Source: Chlorokybus atmophyticus (Eukaryota; Streptophyta; Chlorokybophyceae; Chlorokybales; Chlorokybaceae). From it: a stretch of 56,187 bases of DNA. The DNA is taken from contig RHPI01002368.1 in NCBI GenBank assembly GCA_009103225.1, positions 1 through 56,187 on the forward strand. Reading direction: 5' to 3'. Positions 19,333 to 30,952 of the stretch are shown one piece after another. Position 1 is the first letter of the stretch; each line of letters opens with the position of its first letter. Made by a program: the position numbers and the translations under genes. The notes beneath the pieces are model-generated. The model made no database searches. It was given only the letters and a program-made list of their open reading frames with translations, and was not told where the DNA came from.

Positions 19333-20159
19333 CAAGTGCACGTACCGGTAGGATCGCATGGCAACCTGTATCATATAGTGTATTGCATGCGCCGCTTGGC
19401 GACTGTTGGCCGGCGGCAGTAATTGCCGATGGACAGTCGGAGATTGTCACTTTGATAGGCTGAGCCCCTGCAACTGTAGCATTCATAGGCTGTACCAGTT
19501 ACATGGACGGTGGTAAACTACATACCGGTAGCCGCGAACTCGGCGGTTGTCAATACGCCAGTACAATTTGTAGACTTGTTAGGGGCTGTCATTGTGACAA
19601 TGCTTAGCGATAGTAGCCAAATTGCGACTGTTAATGCAGCCAGTGTACCTTATCGGGCTGTCGATGATTCTGTGGTCGCATGAGGCTTTTATAGGCCATT
19701 AATGAGGTTATACAAGTAAGGCTATAAGTCATAACATCTGACATTGCTTTCGTTTCATATAAATCATTAAATTAAGCATACTATAAACTACGCTTGGTAA
19801 TGCAACATACGAACGGCATCAACATATGTATTCATGGTATGATATTAACGGTTGTGAACATCATGATATTGTGATGACCAAGAAACTATATAATGTAATA
19901 AACACGCGCTACACATGGATGTAAATTTGATATTAGTATTTACACTAATTGTATTATATATAATTATAATATTTTTATATTCATGTTGTTATACAGTACT
20001 TCAGACATATGCAATTTTGCATATGAAAGGTCTAAATGCAAATGTGTACGCGCATTAATATATACTTACAACGATGTATGTACATAAAATTATGCATATG
20101 AAGTAATTGCACAGCTGCAACTTGCGGCCGCAATATGTCGACAATTTTTCTTATGCCTT

Positions 20160-20300
20160 AAGCCTACACCTACATGCACGCACACACACATATGTGTATA
20201 TACATATGTATATATGCATATATACATTTATATATATATGTGTATATATACACATATATCTATTTATATACACATATCCATATATACATATATAGGCCAC
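20160..20300. repeat. AT-rich low-complexity tract of TATATG/CACATA words
   Basis: Alternating purine-pyrimidine sequence made of TATATACA, CACATA and TATATG words. No coding potential. Confidence 0.7.
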
Positions 20301-20844
20301 AAGTGGACAGCCGCAACTGGTCGGCGGCTGTCACGTTAAAATGTACATGGACAGCCGGCTGTCAATATACATTGACAGCCGCCGACCATTTGCGACTGTC
20401 CACTTTATGGTAAGCGGCGACTGTCGGTGCGGCCTGTCATTTAAATGATGGTACACATTATGTACAATCATACATGTACTAACGATACTTCAGTCATGGT
20501 ACACGTGTAGCGCGCCTGCAAGGATCGCCAACCAGCAACATTGCTGGTCCATACCGCCCCATACATGGTGCGGCACGAAAATGTACGGTGCGCGGCTGCC
20601 GGGCCGCTGAGCCGCGGGTCCTGCTCCTGGGTCCGCATCCAGGAACCAGCGTAGAGTACTAATCCGTGCCGCACCATACAAGGCGGCACGCACCATGTGT
20701 GGTGCGCGACTGCGCGCCAGGTATTGGGGCCTTAACAGAACCATGAACGGTCCGTCCCTCGCGGACCAGACACTCGTGGTCCGCGGGGACGGACCATGTA
20801 TGGCCCGCAGGGTCCGTGGAAGGACCATGCATGGTCCTTGAAAG

Positions 20845-22000
20845 TCAAGCCGTGTGACCAGAAGTGATGAAGTCGGCATGCTGAGCAAGAACGGTACGCC
20901 AAATGAATCGCTTTGATAGGCCCCTTAAGAAGGACGTGTAATCACATCCTGTGGCAGCATACATGAGAAGGAGTAACCAGCCGCGTCGTCGCTCAGGCAT
21001 GCTGTGCAACTGATGCATGCTGTTCACATGCTCTCTCAGGCGCGTCAAGTTGATGAAGGGGGGGGCGTGTAACTCCACGCCACTGCTGGGCAACCTGCAC
21101 TGTGACATCTTTCAACGTCGTGTCTCAGCTCTCTGTAACTGCAAGCCCAATCATAGTCACATCCGTGTCCGGTGAGAACACTATGATGCTGTTGTAGGGT
21201 GCCTTGTGCGCATGCACCCACACCCGCGAATCTGCTTCCCCGTGGTTGCATGCATAATCCTCCACTTACGCTAGGGACAACTCGCTGGAGCTGCTGCGTG
21301 CTTGAACACGGGCGTGGTCCCCCCACTCAGTGTCATCCGACCCTCCAGAAATCACCAACTCCTGATCAAGCCTTAGGTGACTCGCCACCATAGCAGGAAG
21401 GTGCTCCGTGATGAGCTCGCACAGCAACCGTTTCAAACTGCGGTCTTTGAGCACATCGCGCCAGGACTTTGGCAACTTGGTGTCCATTGCGAGTCTCATC
21501 CCGTTGGCTGCCTCAGCTCCATCGCGCGCACGCTGCATCGAAGACTTCACCCCCGTCTGCCATCTAAGAGTGTCGAAGACGATGTGTACGCTGTGCACGC
21601 TTGGATTGGCAAGGAGGCTCAGCACAGAAGAACGCATCAGGTGCGTGATATAATCCTTGATGGTTCCCTGACCCAGATGGCACTCTTGATTAATCAAAAA
21701 CATGCCTTCGAGGATGATGCACTCTACGCCAACAGGTGCATCAGTCGACCAGCAGCTTGCATCATGAGCGGCTACCTCGCAATTACTGTCTCATCCTGTG
21801 CATTTGCCCTTGACAATAGCTGTGTCAAACGCACCCCCAATGCTGCTACAGACTCCTCCTTCAATTGCTTAGCATTATACGCCTCTCTCATAGCCACGGC
21901 TTTGCTGTTGGCCCGTCCACAATGTGTTTTCAAGCCTTGCCTTGCTAATATCCATAATAACTTAACATCATCCGGTAACTGTCGATATCAACGCCCGGCA
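20845..22000 (-). pseudogene. PIN/FEN-like nuclease half of a PIN-CXC family gene
   Basis: The ORF 21703-21266 reads ILEGMFLINQ, SVHSVHIVFD and KLPKSWRDVL. Past a frame change it continues with NHGEADSRVWVHAH and VFSPDTDVTMIGLAV. Past another it reads RRGWLLLLMYAATGCDYTSF and LRGLSKRFIWRT. The conserved acidic residues (VFD, E-AD, SPDTDV, GCDY) are those of a PIN-like nuclease fold. They occur in the same order in a large, poorly named protein family of animals and protists that ends in a CXC domain. The reading is lost at about 20845, exactly where a palindrome-rich insertion begins. Frame changes may be decay or unresolved introns. The true 5' end is probably right of 21703. Confidence 0.6.
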
Positions 22001-22041
22001 TCCCCCTCCAAGCATACAGAGATTTCTCGTGCACGCTCCCA

Positions 22042-22245
22042 CTATGCCCAATTGTGATAGCGTGTGAATGTCTCTAAAGTATCTACCCAGTTTTTAATAT
22101 CACCTTCGCCAGCAAACTTTGAGGGCCGCGCCCTTCTGTCGTGGCCATGTCCCTCCTCACTCGGGTACCGTGGTTGCATCCGTGCCGTCACCGTCACCGT
22201 CACCAGTGCTTCCAACGTTGCTGTCATCCGGTCCGTCATGTACAA
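22042..22245 (-). pseudogene. Possible gag fragment interrupted by the Tigger-type element
   Basis: The short ORF reads SKFAGEGDIKNWVDTLETFT, a pattern (F-x-G-x...W-x-x-x-x-E) seen at the start of many retrotransposon Gag domains. The reading is cut by the left TIR of the DNA transposon at 22243. No further Gag, knuckle or protease is seen nearby, so the assignment is weak. Confidence 0.3.
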
Positions 22246-22990
22246 TGCACCCTCTCAATAAGGCGCCCTTCAGTAGGAACATCCTCAAAATAAGAACAAA
22301 AATCGGAGGGAACGGATGTCCCACGGGCAAAACCTACCTCCTGATAGGAACAAGAACCCTCGTTTTACGATCCAGGAGTGGCCCCACTAGAGGGTTCTTA
22401 TTTCGAGGGCCATCACGCCTTTAGTCACGCATAAGTCACGCAATTGTGACTAGGGCTGGCACTGGCTGGATGGCGTGCTGGCGGCGGCAGTAGCGGCGGC
22501 GGCGGCGGCGGCGGCGGGGTTCGGCAGGAGCGGAGCGGCAGCAGGGGAACAGGCAAGCGCATACATGTGCATGAGTGAGTTGTGTGTATGTTTGTTAAAT
22601 ATATATATATGTTGAGAGATTATGTCACATGTGCGTCTCAATCGCCGCCTGCCAATTTGTACCGGTCTGAGCGTGTGTGTGCGATAAGAGAGAATGTAAG
22701 CCAACAAATGCGCGCTGTCTGCTTGCTTGCTTGCGGTTGTTTGAGTGTGTGTGTGCATGTGTGCGATACGAGAGAATGTTAGCCAGCAAATGCTTCATGC
22801 CTGCCTGCCTGCTTGCAGTTGTTAGTGTGTGTGTGCATGTGCGCGTGCGTGCATGTGTGACGTGCCTACGTGTTTGCGTGGCTTGCGTGCGTGCGTTCCC
22901 CAAATGGTGTGTTTGTGGATGCTGCGTAGCGCACCATGTACTTGTCAATTGGGAGCATAACATAGCATGAACATGTGGGTACATTGCAGC

Positions 22991-25052
22991 ATGGGATCAC
23001 CCAAGAAGCGGACGAGGTTGACTGACTTGCAGAAGAAGCAGATATGTCAATTGCAAGCCCAACTCAGCTTTGACCCATGACAAGTTTGTAATCGATGTGA
23101 AGAAAAAGCTGAAGCTCACCATTCCACGCTCTAAAGATTTTACAACAAGAAGATAGATTGTTGCAGGTTGATGATAAGCAAGCTGCTTCCAAAAAGACCA
23201 ACCGCAGATGCAAATATGAGATTATTGAGCAGGCGCTGCTGACATGGTTCCTAGTTGTAAGTACACTTGAGTATAATTGCATGTGGCCATTTGTAATGCT
23301 AACATGCGTGCCTATGTGAACAGGCACGAGCAGCATCGCTGCCAATTTCAGGCATGATATTACAAGAGCAGGCGCTGAAGCTGGTGCAAGAGCACGGCCT
23401 TCTTGCCGATGCGTTCAAGGCATCAAATGGTTGGCTGGAGAAGTTCAAGAAAAGGTAAGCACATGTTGTGCCGGCATCAGCAAAAGCACTTGCACATGCA
23501 CATGCACATGCACGTGCACCACTTTTGCACATGCACATTCACATGCACATGCATGTGCAGCAGCATCAGCACTTGCACATGCACGTGCAGTAGCAGCAGC
23601 ACTTGCATTACATGCACACTTACACATGCACATGCAGCACCAGCACATGCGCATGCACACTCAGCAGCACCAGCACTATCTGTGCATGTATATGTGCGTT
23701 AGCACTGGCAGTAACATGTGCACATGCAGGTCCGGTATCGTTTGCAAGAAAGATCATGGCGAAGGCGCTGAGCTGGCGCGAGTTGCTGTCCCACGTGTGC
23801 TGCAAGAGTTGGGCGCTGAACCTGCCAACACCTTCAACATCGATGAAGGCGCCCAGTTTTTTAGAGCCACACCTGATCGTACTCTGGCGTTCGCAGGCGA
23901 AGAAGTGCGCGGCCTTAAGAAGGCCAAGCAGCGCATCACCATCCTGTTTGGTGCCAATGCGGATAGCTTTGAAAAATTAAAGCTACTCCTCATCAACAAT
24001 AGTCAGAGACCAATCATTTGGCAAAAGCTTCAGACCATACGACTTCGTGCATTGGTTTAGCAATCGCAAGGCTTGGATGACAATGCGCATCTTTGAAGAG
24101 TGCATGCGCGCTCTGAACAACTAGATGAGGAGTGTTGATCGACACACTGTCATTCTTTTAGATAATCTCTTTTAGCCTCGTGCCATCAGTTGCCAGGTAC
24201 GTGACTGCATGGTTGCAAAGATGTCTGCCATTGCGCTCTACACTTACCATTGATTATCATGGACAGGTGCTGAGCAAGAGACGCTGCATGGCCTTTTATT
24301 GCTCAGGCTTTTGCACATTACTCTGGTCTTTTTGCCGCCCAACACCACGTAAAAAGTGCAGCCAATGGACCAAGGCATCATCGCAGCGTTCAAGATGCGC
24401 TACAAAAAGCAGTTGGTATCCTGGCTGCTTGCTGTGTTGGAGCTGAACCCATGGACATCGCTAAAGAACATCAAGCCTTCGGAGAAGCAAGCCCTACTAT
24501 GGTCTGCAGATGTGTGTGTGGGACGAAATGTCGGCTACCATCATCAAAAATTGCTTCATTAAAGCAGACTTGTGGCCAGCAGATTGGTTCTACAGCACAT
24601 GCGATGATGACATCCTTGAGCGATCCACCCGTCAAGTTGAGAGCGCGGCGAGCGAGCAATGCGCTGAGTTGGATCAGCTGATTGCGAAGCTTGGCATCAA
24701 TGACCCGCTCTCTGCAGAAGACTATATGATTCTACCTGCAGAAGACATTGTTTAGGCTGTTCTCACTCCTGCTCAGCTGTTAGCTATGCACGAGCCGGTG
24801 GCAGTAGATGTTGATGAGTTGCAGGATGGTGTTAACGATGTTGACGAGGTTATGCCGCAGCCCGTGTCTGTGTCTACAGCCATGCAGTGCGCGGAGCAGC
24901 TGGCTGTGTTTGTTGCAGATAACCCAGAGGTCTTCGATGCAGCGGACATTAAGTGGGTGGAGCGATGCACAAAAAGGATTACTAAAATGGCGATAGCCAA
25001 CATTGGTCGTCTACGGCAAACCACAATATTATGTTTTTGTGGAGATGAGTAG
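22991..25052 (+). pseudogene. pogo/Tigger-like transposase, decayed, with introns
   Basis: The start MGSPKKRTRLTDLQKKQICQ is a psq/CENP-B-type N-terminal helix-turn-helix. After a frame change comes KFVIDVKKKLKLTIPRSKD, then YEIIEQALLTWF and, after an intron (GTAAGT ... AACAG), the second DNA-binding domain SLPISGMILQEQALKLVQEH to GWLEKFKKR. A second intron of about 270 bases leads to the DDE core. Its first Asp is in NTFNIDEGAQFF, followed by PDRTLAFAGEEVRGLKKAKQ and KAWMTMRIFEECMRALN; the second Asp is in HTVILLDN and the third in QPMDQGIIAAFKMRYK. The C-terminal tail ends at 25052. All three catalytic acids survive, but in-frame stops near 24123 and 24173 and frame changes show that this copy is dead. 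Confidence 0.85.
23480..23730 (+). repeat. GCACAT minisatellite within a transposase intron
   Basis: Imperfect tandem GCACAT units mixed with GCAGCA words fill most of the second intron of the transposase. The flanking exons keep GT and AG boundaries. The ORFs through it are repeat artefacts. Confidence 0.8.
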
Positions 25053-25555
25053 ATGCAGCTAGGAGTCAGACGTTTGATGTATGTGGTGCACGTTATAACG
25101 CGCACCACATACAACACGTATCAGCCATCATTATGATAGATATATGTTGCTGTTGCATGCAGTTGCATGTTACTTAATAAACTTGAAATGAAGCATGCTT
25201 TATATTCTGCATAAGTTCATCTCATGCAATAATAAGCAGGCAACATATATGCATGCGCATCTTTGCAAATGTTGCATAAATGTGCTGAACTTAATGCTGA
25301 GCTGTAGCACCTCTCATATGCTTGGCACTAGCTAAACACATGGGCTATAGTTGTTGGTGTATTTGACAATAGATCAGATTTTACCAGACAAGCATGCTGA
25401 TGTAAATTGCAATTGACCTCGATATAAGCACAATTGTTCCTATCGAGAGTCCTTTCGATAAGAACAATTGTTCTTAATTCGAGGTAAGAACCCCTCGTAA
25501 TAAGCACTGAATAGGGCCGGAACAAACATGGTTCTTATTGAGAGGGTATACTGTA

Positions 25556-26089
25556 TATCATTCTCTCTCCTCCATCGTCATCACCGGTGGTGGCGGTACT
25601 TCCTGTCCCTGGTTCGCCATTGCCGTGCTGTGCTAGAGTGCTTTTACACTGTACGCCGTCCCTACGGCGTCGTAGCCTTGTACCCCAGTCAAGTCGCCAA
25701 TGGGTGAATGCTTATGCCGGTGCTCTGAGATTGAAGCTGATGGACGGTGGCGATGCACTCTGGCGACGTAGACCAGCGTGAAACTATGTGTGAACACGAC
25801 TGATCGACAGCGTGGTTCGTGTCGAGTTCAGCGGCGCTGTACTGTAGTTGTCTGCCGTCTTGAACGGCTATCAACCAGTTGCAACAATGGCTGAAATGGG
25901 GTTGAACGTGCGGTTTGCGCGTCGATTGCATCCGTTTGTTAGGCGTGTGTACATCGAGGCAAGGCGTAGATGCTACAAGTATCAGCGCTGTGTCTCAGCG
26001 TGATGTTGCACTGAGGCAACGGTGCGCTATTGAAATTTGGCGAAAGTGGCGGTGAGGATGCAGAGTGGTGAAGGTTGTTGTGGGTCGCG
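25556..26089. other. No convincing gene; right flank of the Tigger-type element
   Basis: No domain or long ORF is seen. The first bases continue the sequence that the transposon interrupted. Confidence 0.4.
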
Positions 26090-28230
26090 GCGGCGGCGGC
26101 GGCCGTTATGGCGGAGGTTGGAAACGTGGCTGCGCTTGTCGAGAACCAATGTCTACGTCTGGAGCAGTGTGAAGCTGCTCGCAAGGAGCGCTGCGACAAC
26201 CAGCGTGACTATGCAAAGCGACGTCGTGAGGAAGACAAGTATGTGGTCACCCAACTCAGGGAGGACTTGGGCTTAAAGAAGTGTAGGATGAACGCAACGG
26301 GTTTTCCTGCATGCACTGACGTCTGGACACACTTGGACATGGGTCGGTGACAATCTTGTCATGAGGGGCAACGAGCAAGTGAGTATGGTCAGCATGGCGC
26401 TTGCGCGTGCGTGACTGTGCATATGTCACAAGACTACTGCATGCAAGTGCATACAGCTTGTTGTGCTGACAGTCTGCGGTGCCTTGAGCAGGATGTGCTG
26501 CGTCTGCCAGTGACTCGGCATGAAGGCATGGCTGAAGAGGTGACACTTATGTGCTAGCAGCTTAATGTGTTGGTGTTGCTAATTGTGCACTGGTGTGCTT
26601 GTGGTATGTTGCATGGAGGTTGATGCATGATGTTCAACGCAGGATGATGTTGACCTCGCGTCTTCAGAGTCAGAGGACGAGGGTCAGGAGAACATCCCTT
26701 CTTTGTCTTCGCAGATGCAAAAGCGGCAGAAGGTGCATCATGCAGCAGGTCTGCAGCAAGTGCCTGGTGCAGCGGCACTGCATACTCAGCAAACTGCACG
26801 TCATGATCGCAATGGCAATGGGGTCCATCCGGGGCCTACCATTAGAATACTAAATAGCAACGCCAAGTCCATTCCGAGAACACAAAAGACTCCTGGTGGA
26901 CAGGCCCCAGGTGGGCGCATGCAGTTCTGAGATATGGTGGGCTGAGATCATGTACTGGACCTGTAATATTGGTTGTAGTTGATATTGGTGGTGTAGGCAG
27001 CCTTGTGACATTGAGAGATACATATGATGTGAGCTTCCTTGTTACTTGAGGATAAGGCGTTGTGTGTTGTGTTGCTTGCAGAGCCTGCTGGGAATGCGCA
27101 TGTGGATGCTGAGGCTGTGCGTGCTGGTGCTACATGTAGACAAACCCGCATATTCATCCAAGTTGAGGTACAACCTATGCCTTGTCATGGGTCTGGCGTG
27201 CAGTGTAGTTGTGTCGAGAGGCCATGATTGAGTGCACTCATGTGTATTTGCAGACATACAGCGTGTGATGTGCATTTGCTCCAAGTGCTTACAAGACAAA
27301 CTGTACACGTTTGCGCCCATAGTGTGCTCAAGGCGGTTGACAGAACATGTGGATACTGCGGGCAACAGCTTTTGCGTGTAGTTCTTGAGGCGGGAAGTGC
27401 AGCGCTTGCAGACGGAACTGGAGATATGCAGTGCTGAGCGTGGTAGAATGGAGTCGGAGATGGCCAACATGCGGGCAGCTCTGCATCTTCGGGAGCAGGG
27501 TGTGCGTGCAGATAGTAGCGCAGAGTTTGCCAGGGCGAAGCGGGAGAAGAGACGGTGGCAGTCCAATTGGCAGGTATGCGTATGCCTGTGTCTGTTGGTG
27601 GGTTGTGCTGAGACTGGGTACATACATACAATTGCGAGTGCATGCCTGTAAGTTGCATATGTTTCTTGCAACTTCATATGGTGTTGGCTTGCCTATAAGT
27701 ACCAGCTGTGTCGTGATGCTTCAGTGCGCCACCGCGTTCCACTGCCAGTGACTCAAACGAAACGTGCAGGAAGTGCGTGAGCAGCTGCGCGAGCAGCACA
27801 CAATCAATCAGACACAGCGACAAGAACCTGCAACATGCGCTGAGGAGGTTTAGGAAGAAATGGACAATATGCAGCTGCGGATGCAGGTGACCTTGTGAAT
27901 TGAAACCGGAAGTCTAAGGCACACTGTGGTACTCGTGAGGGTGGACCGTTCTGACATTGGGGTTGGTGCAGGTGTTAGAGACTAGGGTGCAAGAGGAGGT
28001 CACCAGTCGTGAGAGGCAACAGAGACTCGCAGCAGAGCACAATCGCAATGGCTTCCGTGGATGGTTGGTTGAGCTGGAGGACGTGATGGCGGGCTTGCGT
28101 GAAATTATGCGCACACACAGGGCAGATCAGCCTACACAGCATGATGTGAGGGTGGCGGAGGAGGTGCGAGCGCTGTACAAACGATACTGTGCGTACTGCG
28201 GCCGAGGAGGAAACTGTGGATGCGGTTGAC
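26090..28230 (+). CDS. Coiled-coil exons upstream of the DUF6589-like domain
   Basis: Several plus-strand exons with AG acceptors and GT donors are visible. A helical exon at 26108-26280 reads NVAALVENQCLRLEQCEAAR. An acidic exon starts after CAACGCAG at 26641 and reads DDVDLASSESEDEGQENIP. A coiled coil at about 27385-27573 reads REVQRLQTELEICSAERGRM. Another at 27970-28230 reads VLETRVQEEVTSRERQQRLA. The charged heptad-rich pattern suggests one long coiled-coil N-terminal region spliced from many small exons and leading into the domain at 28.5-30.5 kb. Exact joins are not resolved. Confidence 0.5.
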
Positions 28231-28399
28231 TGTGCAGTCAAAGATGTCGCTGCGCAGCTGATGCAACGTGACGCTGTTGTGCTCCTAACCGCTAGCCGTC
28301 AAGTATAAGATACAAAAAGCCAGGGTGTTGTTGAGAGCTGTTTAAGCCAAGATTCTAGGCGCTTACCTCCCTGTCACTGGTGCAAGGCAGCAAGGCACC

Positions 28400-30479
28400 T
28401 TGCTCATTGCGACGTGGGCTGACCCCTTGGCATGTCTTCTACGGCATGCAGGCAGGGTGACCGATGTCCCAACAAGCACGCAGGCCAAGCGCAGTGCATG
28501 CACTTCAGCGGATGACAATGTAGTACCTGAAGAGATGCTTCGGGTGCTCAATAAGCTCATGGAGACAGAGAGGCAGAGGTTAGTGGAGAGGAACAAAGTT
28601 GACCACGACTTGCGCTATGTGGACTGGAAGCAGGAGTGGGAGACCTTTGGTGAACAGATCCAAAAGGTGTTTGGTACATTGACCGGCTTGCGTGTGATGG
28701 CGCGGCTTAATTCAACGGGGCCTCGTCACGCGCATGCGCTGATAGTCCTGCGCAACAAGACTTTATTCTTCATGCACTCGGCTATCTATGCTAGGAGCAA
28801 ATGGGCATACTCACCAATGCACATGTCGGTGACGGATGCTGTGGATACTGAAACCACCGGCAACAAGGTTATAATACCATTGAACCGCCTAGGGGTGACT
28901 GTCAGCCGGAGCCACATCGACCGACACATACACAGGCGAGCTGTCCATAACATGAACTCCTTGGCAAGACTGCAGCCACGACCAGGGATGCATGTGCTTG
29001 CATCGATTGACAACATGGATGTGAGAGCGGGTCACCAGTCTAAATTTAAAGGCAGGGCAACGGGAGACATCCATGCGACGTCCACTCCGCTGACCTCCAC
29101 TCTTGGGCGCGAACGTACTAGACCTGTGGAGCTCAATGTCAGTGCTTGCGTGCCGAATACCCGTGTGGATGCGTGTCAACAGTCAGCAGCATGCACCTGT
29201 AACGACGCCAGACTTGCTGACCTGTGCAGCCAACTCGCTGTCGCACTCTGCAAGAGGCCATGATGACAGCTCCAATGGAAGAAGCAATACCTCCAGGGTC
29301 AGCAAGACCGCGCTTGCCAGTCATTATGCGCAGCGCACCCATCCTCACAATGCTGCCAGAAGAGACCTCAGCCCTAGAGACATTCAAACGCACAATGCAT
29401 AACACGGTGGTGATGCGAATGCGAAGGGAGAACCAGGATGCTTTACCTACTCTTAAGGACGATTAGGCACGTTATCTCGGGACTGCCTGCAGTGAGCCCA
29501 ACCCTGATGTGAACGACATTGAGTACTTGCCTGTTCTTCCCTTCTGTCCGGATAAGATAGACAACTTGAAGGTTGCGTTGATGCACCTGCGAAGAAAGAT
29601 TGTACTTAGTGACCGAGAATCAAAGATCTGTATCACCGGAGACCAGAAGACTTTTCCGTCGATGGTAGCTCTTAAGAACGCCGAGCCAGGTTACTGGGAT
29701 TGGTTTGTGCCCATACCTGGCGACTTTCACGTGCTAATGAATATGCAACCAATGTTGATGAGATCTACTTAGATGCCGGGCTGGATGCTTTCGCACCTGA
29801 GGCCGGTTATTCAGCCAGCACCTTTCGCAACCATCTCATGGATGGCTCACACTGGAAGCGTATCAACAGCTTCCTCTGCAAAGAGTGGGAGGCATTATAT
29901 TGGCGCATGTGTGTGCTATGGTGGGCAGAGGCGGATGCAGAAACAAAGGCAATGTGTGAAGAGGATGTCCGACAGCATGGAGTCCATGCTGCACAGGCTC
30001 GCATCTTCCTAGAGCGCTAGTGTGAAGACAAGGCCACGCATGATGATATGTTTTAGCGGTGGTGGAACCTTGTAAACAGGGATATGCTTCACTATTTGGG
30101 CCTGTTTTGCGGTGTGCGCTAAAAGATATGGCACCTGCGATTGGCCAGCTGGAAGGGTCTGTCCCCGTTTCCTTTCGCTTGGGACCGCTTCTATTATCAA
30201 CGCCTCATGACACTCCACCTTGCGGACCTGCAAGTCATCCCGCCAAGTCTGCTTGACATGCTGGGATCGGGTGGCTTTGCGGTGAGCTTAACAGGTGCAC
30301 CAGGTCGACATGTGGCGCTTGACGACGCCCATGAGTGCCAGGTGAATGGAGACATGAAGATGACTTTGTGCAAGCCTACCAACGAACAGCTACGGCAGAA
30401 GTCACAGTACGTGGGGGAGCGCAGTGAGTCTCAGAAGCAGCTCGGGCGCCAACTTTTTAGGATATTACACCTACGATGA
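28400..30479 (+). CDS. DUF6589-like protein core (repetitive gene family, function unknown)
   Basis: The 287-residue ORF 28400-29263 contains VPEEMLRVLNKLMETERQRL, GVTVSRSHIDRHIHRRAVHN and MHVLASIDNMDVRAGHQSKF. Further exons continue with NDIEYLPVLPFCPDKIDNLK and ITGDQKTFPSMVAL, then WDWFVPIPGDFHVLMNMQ, DAGLDAFAPEAGYSASTFRN and WKRINSFLCKEWEALYWRM. The order (a DN-D motif with a following H/Q, a GDQ motif, then VPxxGDFH) resembles the DUF6589 family, which occurs as repetitive, probably mobile genes in fungi, animals and protists. An in-frame TAG near 29465 and frame changes near 29770 mean introns or decay. The function is unknown; a polymerase- or transposase-like role is only speculation. 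Confidence 0.5.
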
Positions 30480-30573
30480 ATGATGGACGACGCCGACGCT
30501 GACGATGACTATGCCAGAGTGCTTCGCATGCTTGCAACAGATGCCTCTCGCTGCGGTAGTGATCTGAGACACA

Positions 30574-30948
30574 TTGGAGCTACTCGAGAGCACTGGTGCT
30601 CTCGTCAGACCACCAGTGCATCAGTTGACACATCTAACGACTAAAGCACTAGGTTCACCCGCTGCAGCTGCTGACCTTGCACGTCATAACTCGATGGGTG
30701 TGGCAGCCATGAGCAATTTTGTGCAAGTGGAAATTTGCAGAAAGGCATATGCCTGCAAGGTGACAAGGAAATCCAACCTGCACACTATGGCGCCACCCAA
30801 GAAACGCGCAACCAAGCAGGCCACAGTGTTGAAGCAGTACAAGCAGCAAATGCTTGTTGCAAAGCGATTGGCGTCTACTGGAGCAGATAGTGAGACAGTG
30901 ACAGCGCGCTACTGCGAACATCCGTGGGCGCTCTTTGGCGAGTTCTAA
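30574..30948 (+). CDS. Probable last exon of the DUF6589-like gene
   Basis: The 124-residue ORF includes GSPAAAADLARHNSMGVAAM, a basic KVTRKSNLHTMAPPKKRATK stretch that could be a nuclear signal, and ends LFGEF. It follows the DUF6589-like segment on the same strand and stops immediately before the palindromic repeat block. Confidence 0.35.
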   Translation: MELLESTGALVRPPVHQLTHLTTKALGSPAAAADLARHNSMGVAAMSNFVQVEICRKAYACKVTRKSNLHTMAPPKKRATKQATVLKQYKQQMLVAKRLASTGADSETVTARYCEHPWALFGEF

Positions 30949-30952
30949 TAGT

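Larger units (their letters stand above)
18765..20837. mobile_element. Non-coding palindrome-rich insertion inside the PIN-CXC gene
   Basis: About 2.07 kb separates the two halves of the PIN-CXC gene and has no coding capacity. Both ends are dense in GGTCC/GGACC motifs, many arranged as palindromes such as GGACCATGCATGGTCC (20822-20837). The interior (19380-19700 and 20320-20430) has a second motif set built on GACAGCCG/CGGCTGTC. The middle is AT-rich. I could not fix exact termini or a target duplication. A MITE-like or non-autonomous DNA transposon with subterminal repeats, possibly nested, is the best description. Confidence 0.55.
22243..25553 (+). mobile_element. pogo/Tigger-type (Tc1/mariner superfamily) DNA transposon
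   Basis: The left end starts CAATGCACCCTCTCAATAAG at 22243. The right end, read in reverse complement from 25553, starts CAGTATACCCTCTCAATAAG. The ends match in 16 of the first 20 positions and both are flanked by TA (22241-22242 and 25554-25555), the target duplication of this superfamily. Further ATAAGAAC and TCGAGG motifs are repeated in inverted orientation inside each end. The 3.3-kb interior holds a transposase gene on the plus strand. The element lands in older repeat-derived sequence. Confidence 0.88.

Noticed and set aside
15866-21703. The methyltransferase, Cys-rich ORF and PIN-CXC gene as parts of one composite mobile element
   Set aside because: They lie on the same strand in a row, but I found no shared terminal repeats or boundaries, so they are kept as separate loci.
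23431-23700. Cys/His-rich ORFs at 23.45-23.70 kb
   Set aside because: They come from the GCACAT minisatellite inside a transposase intron.
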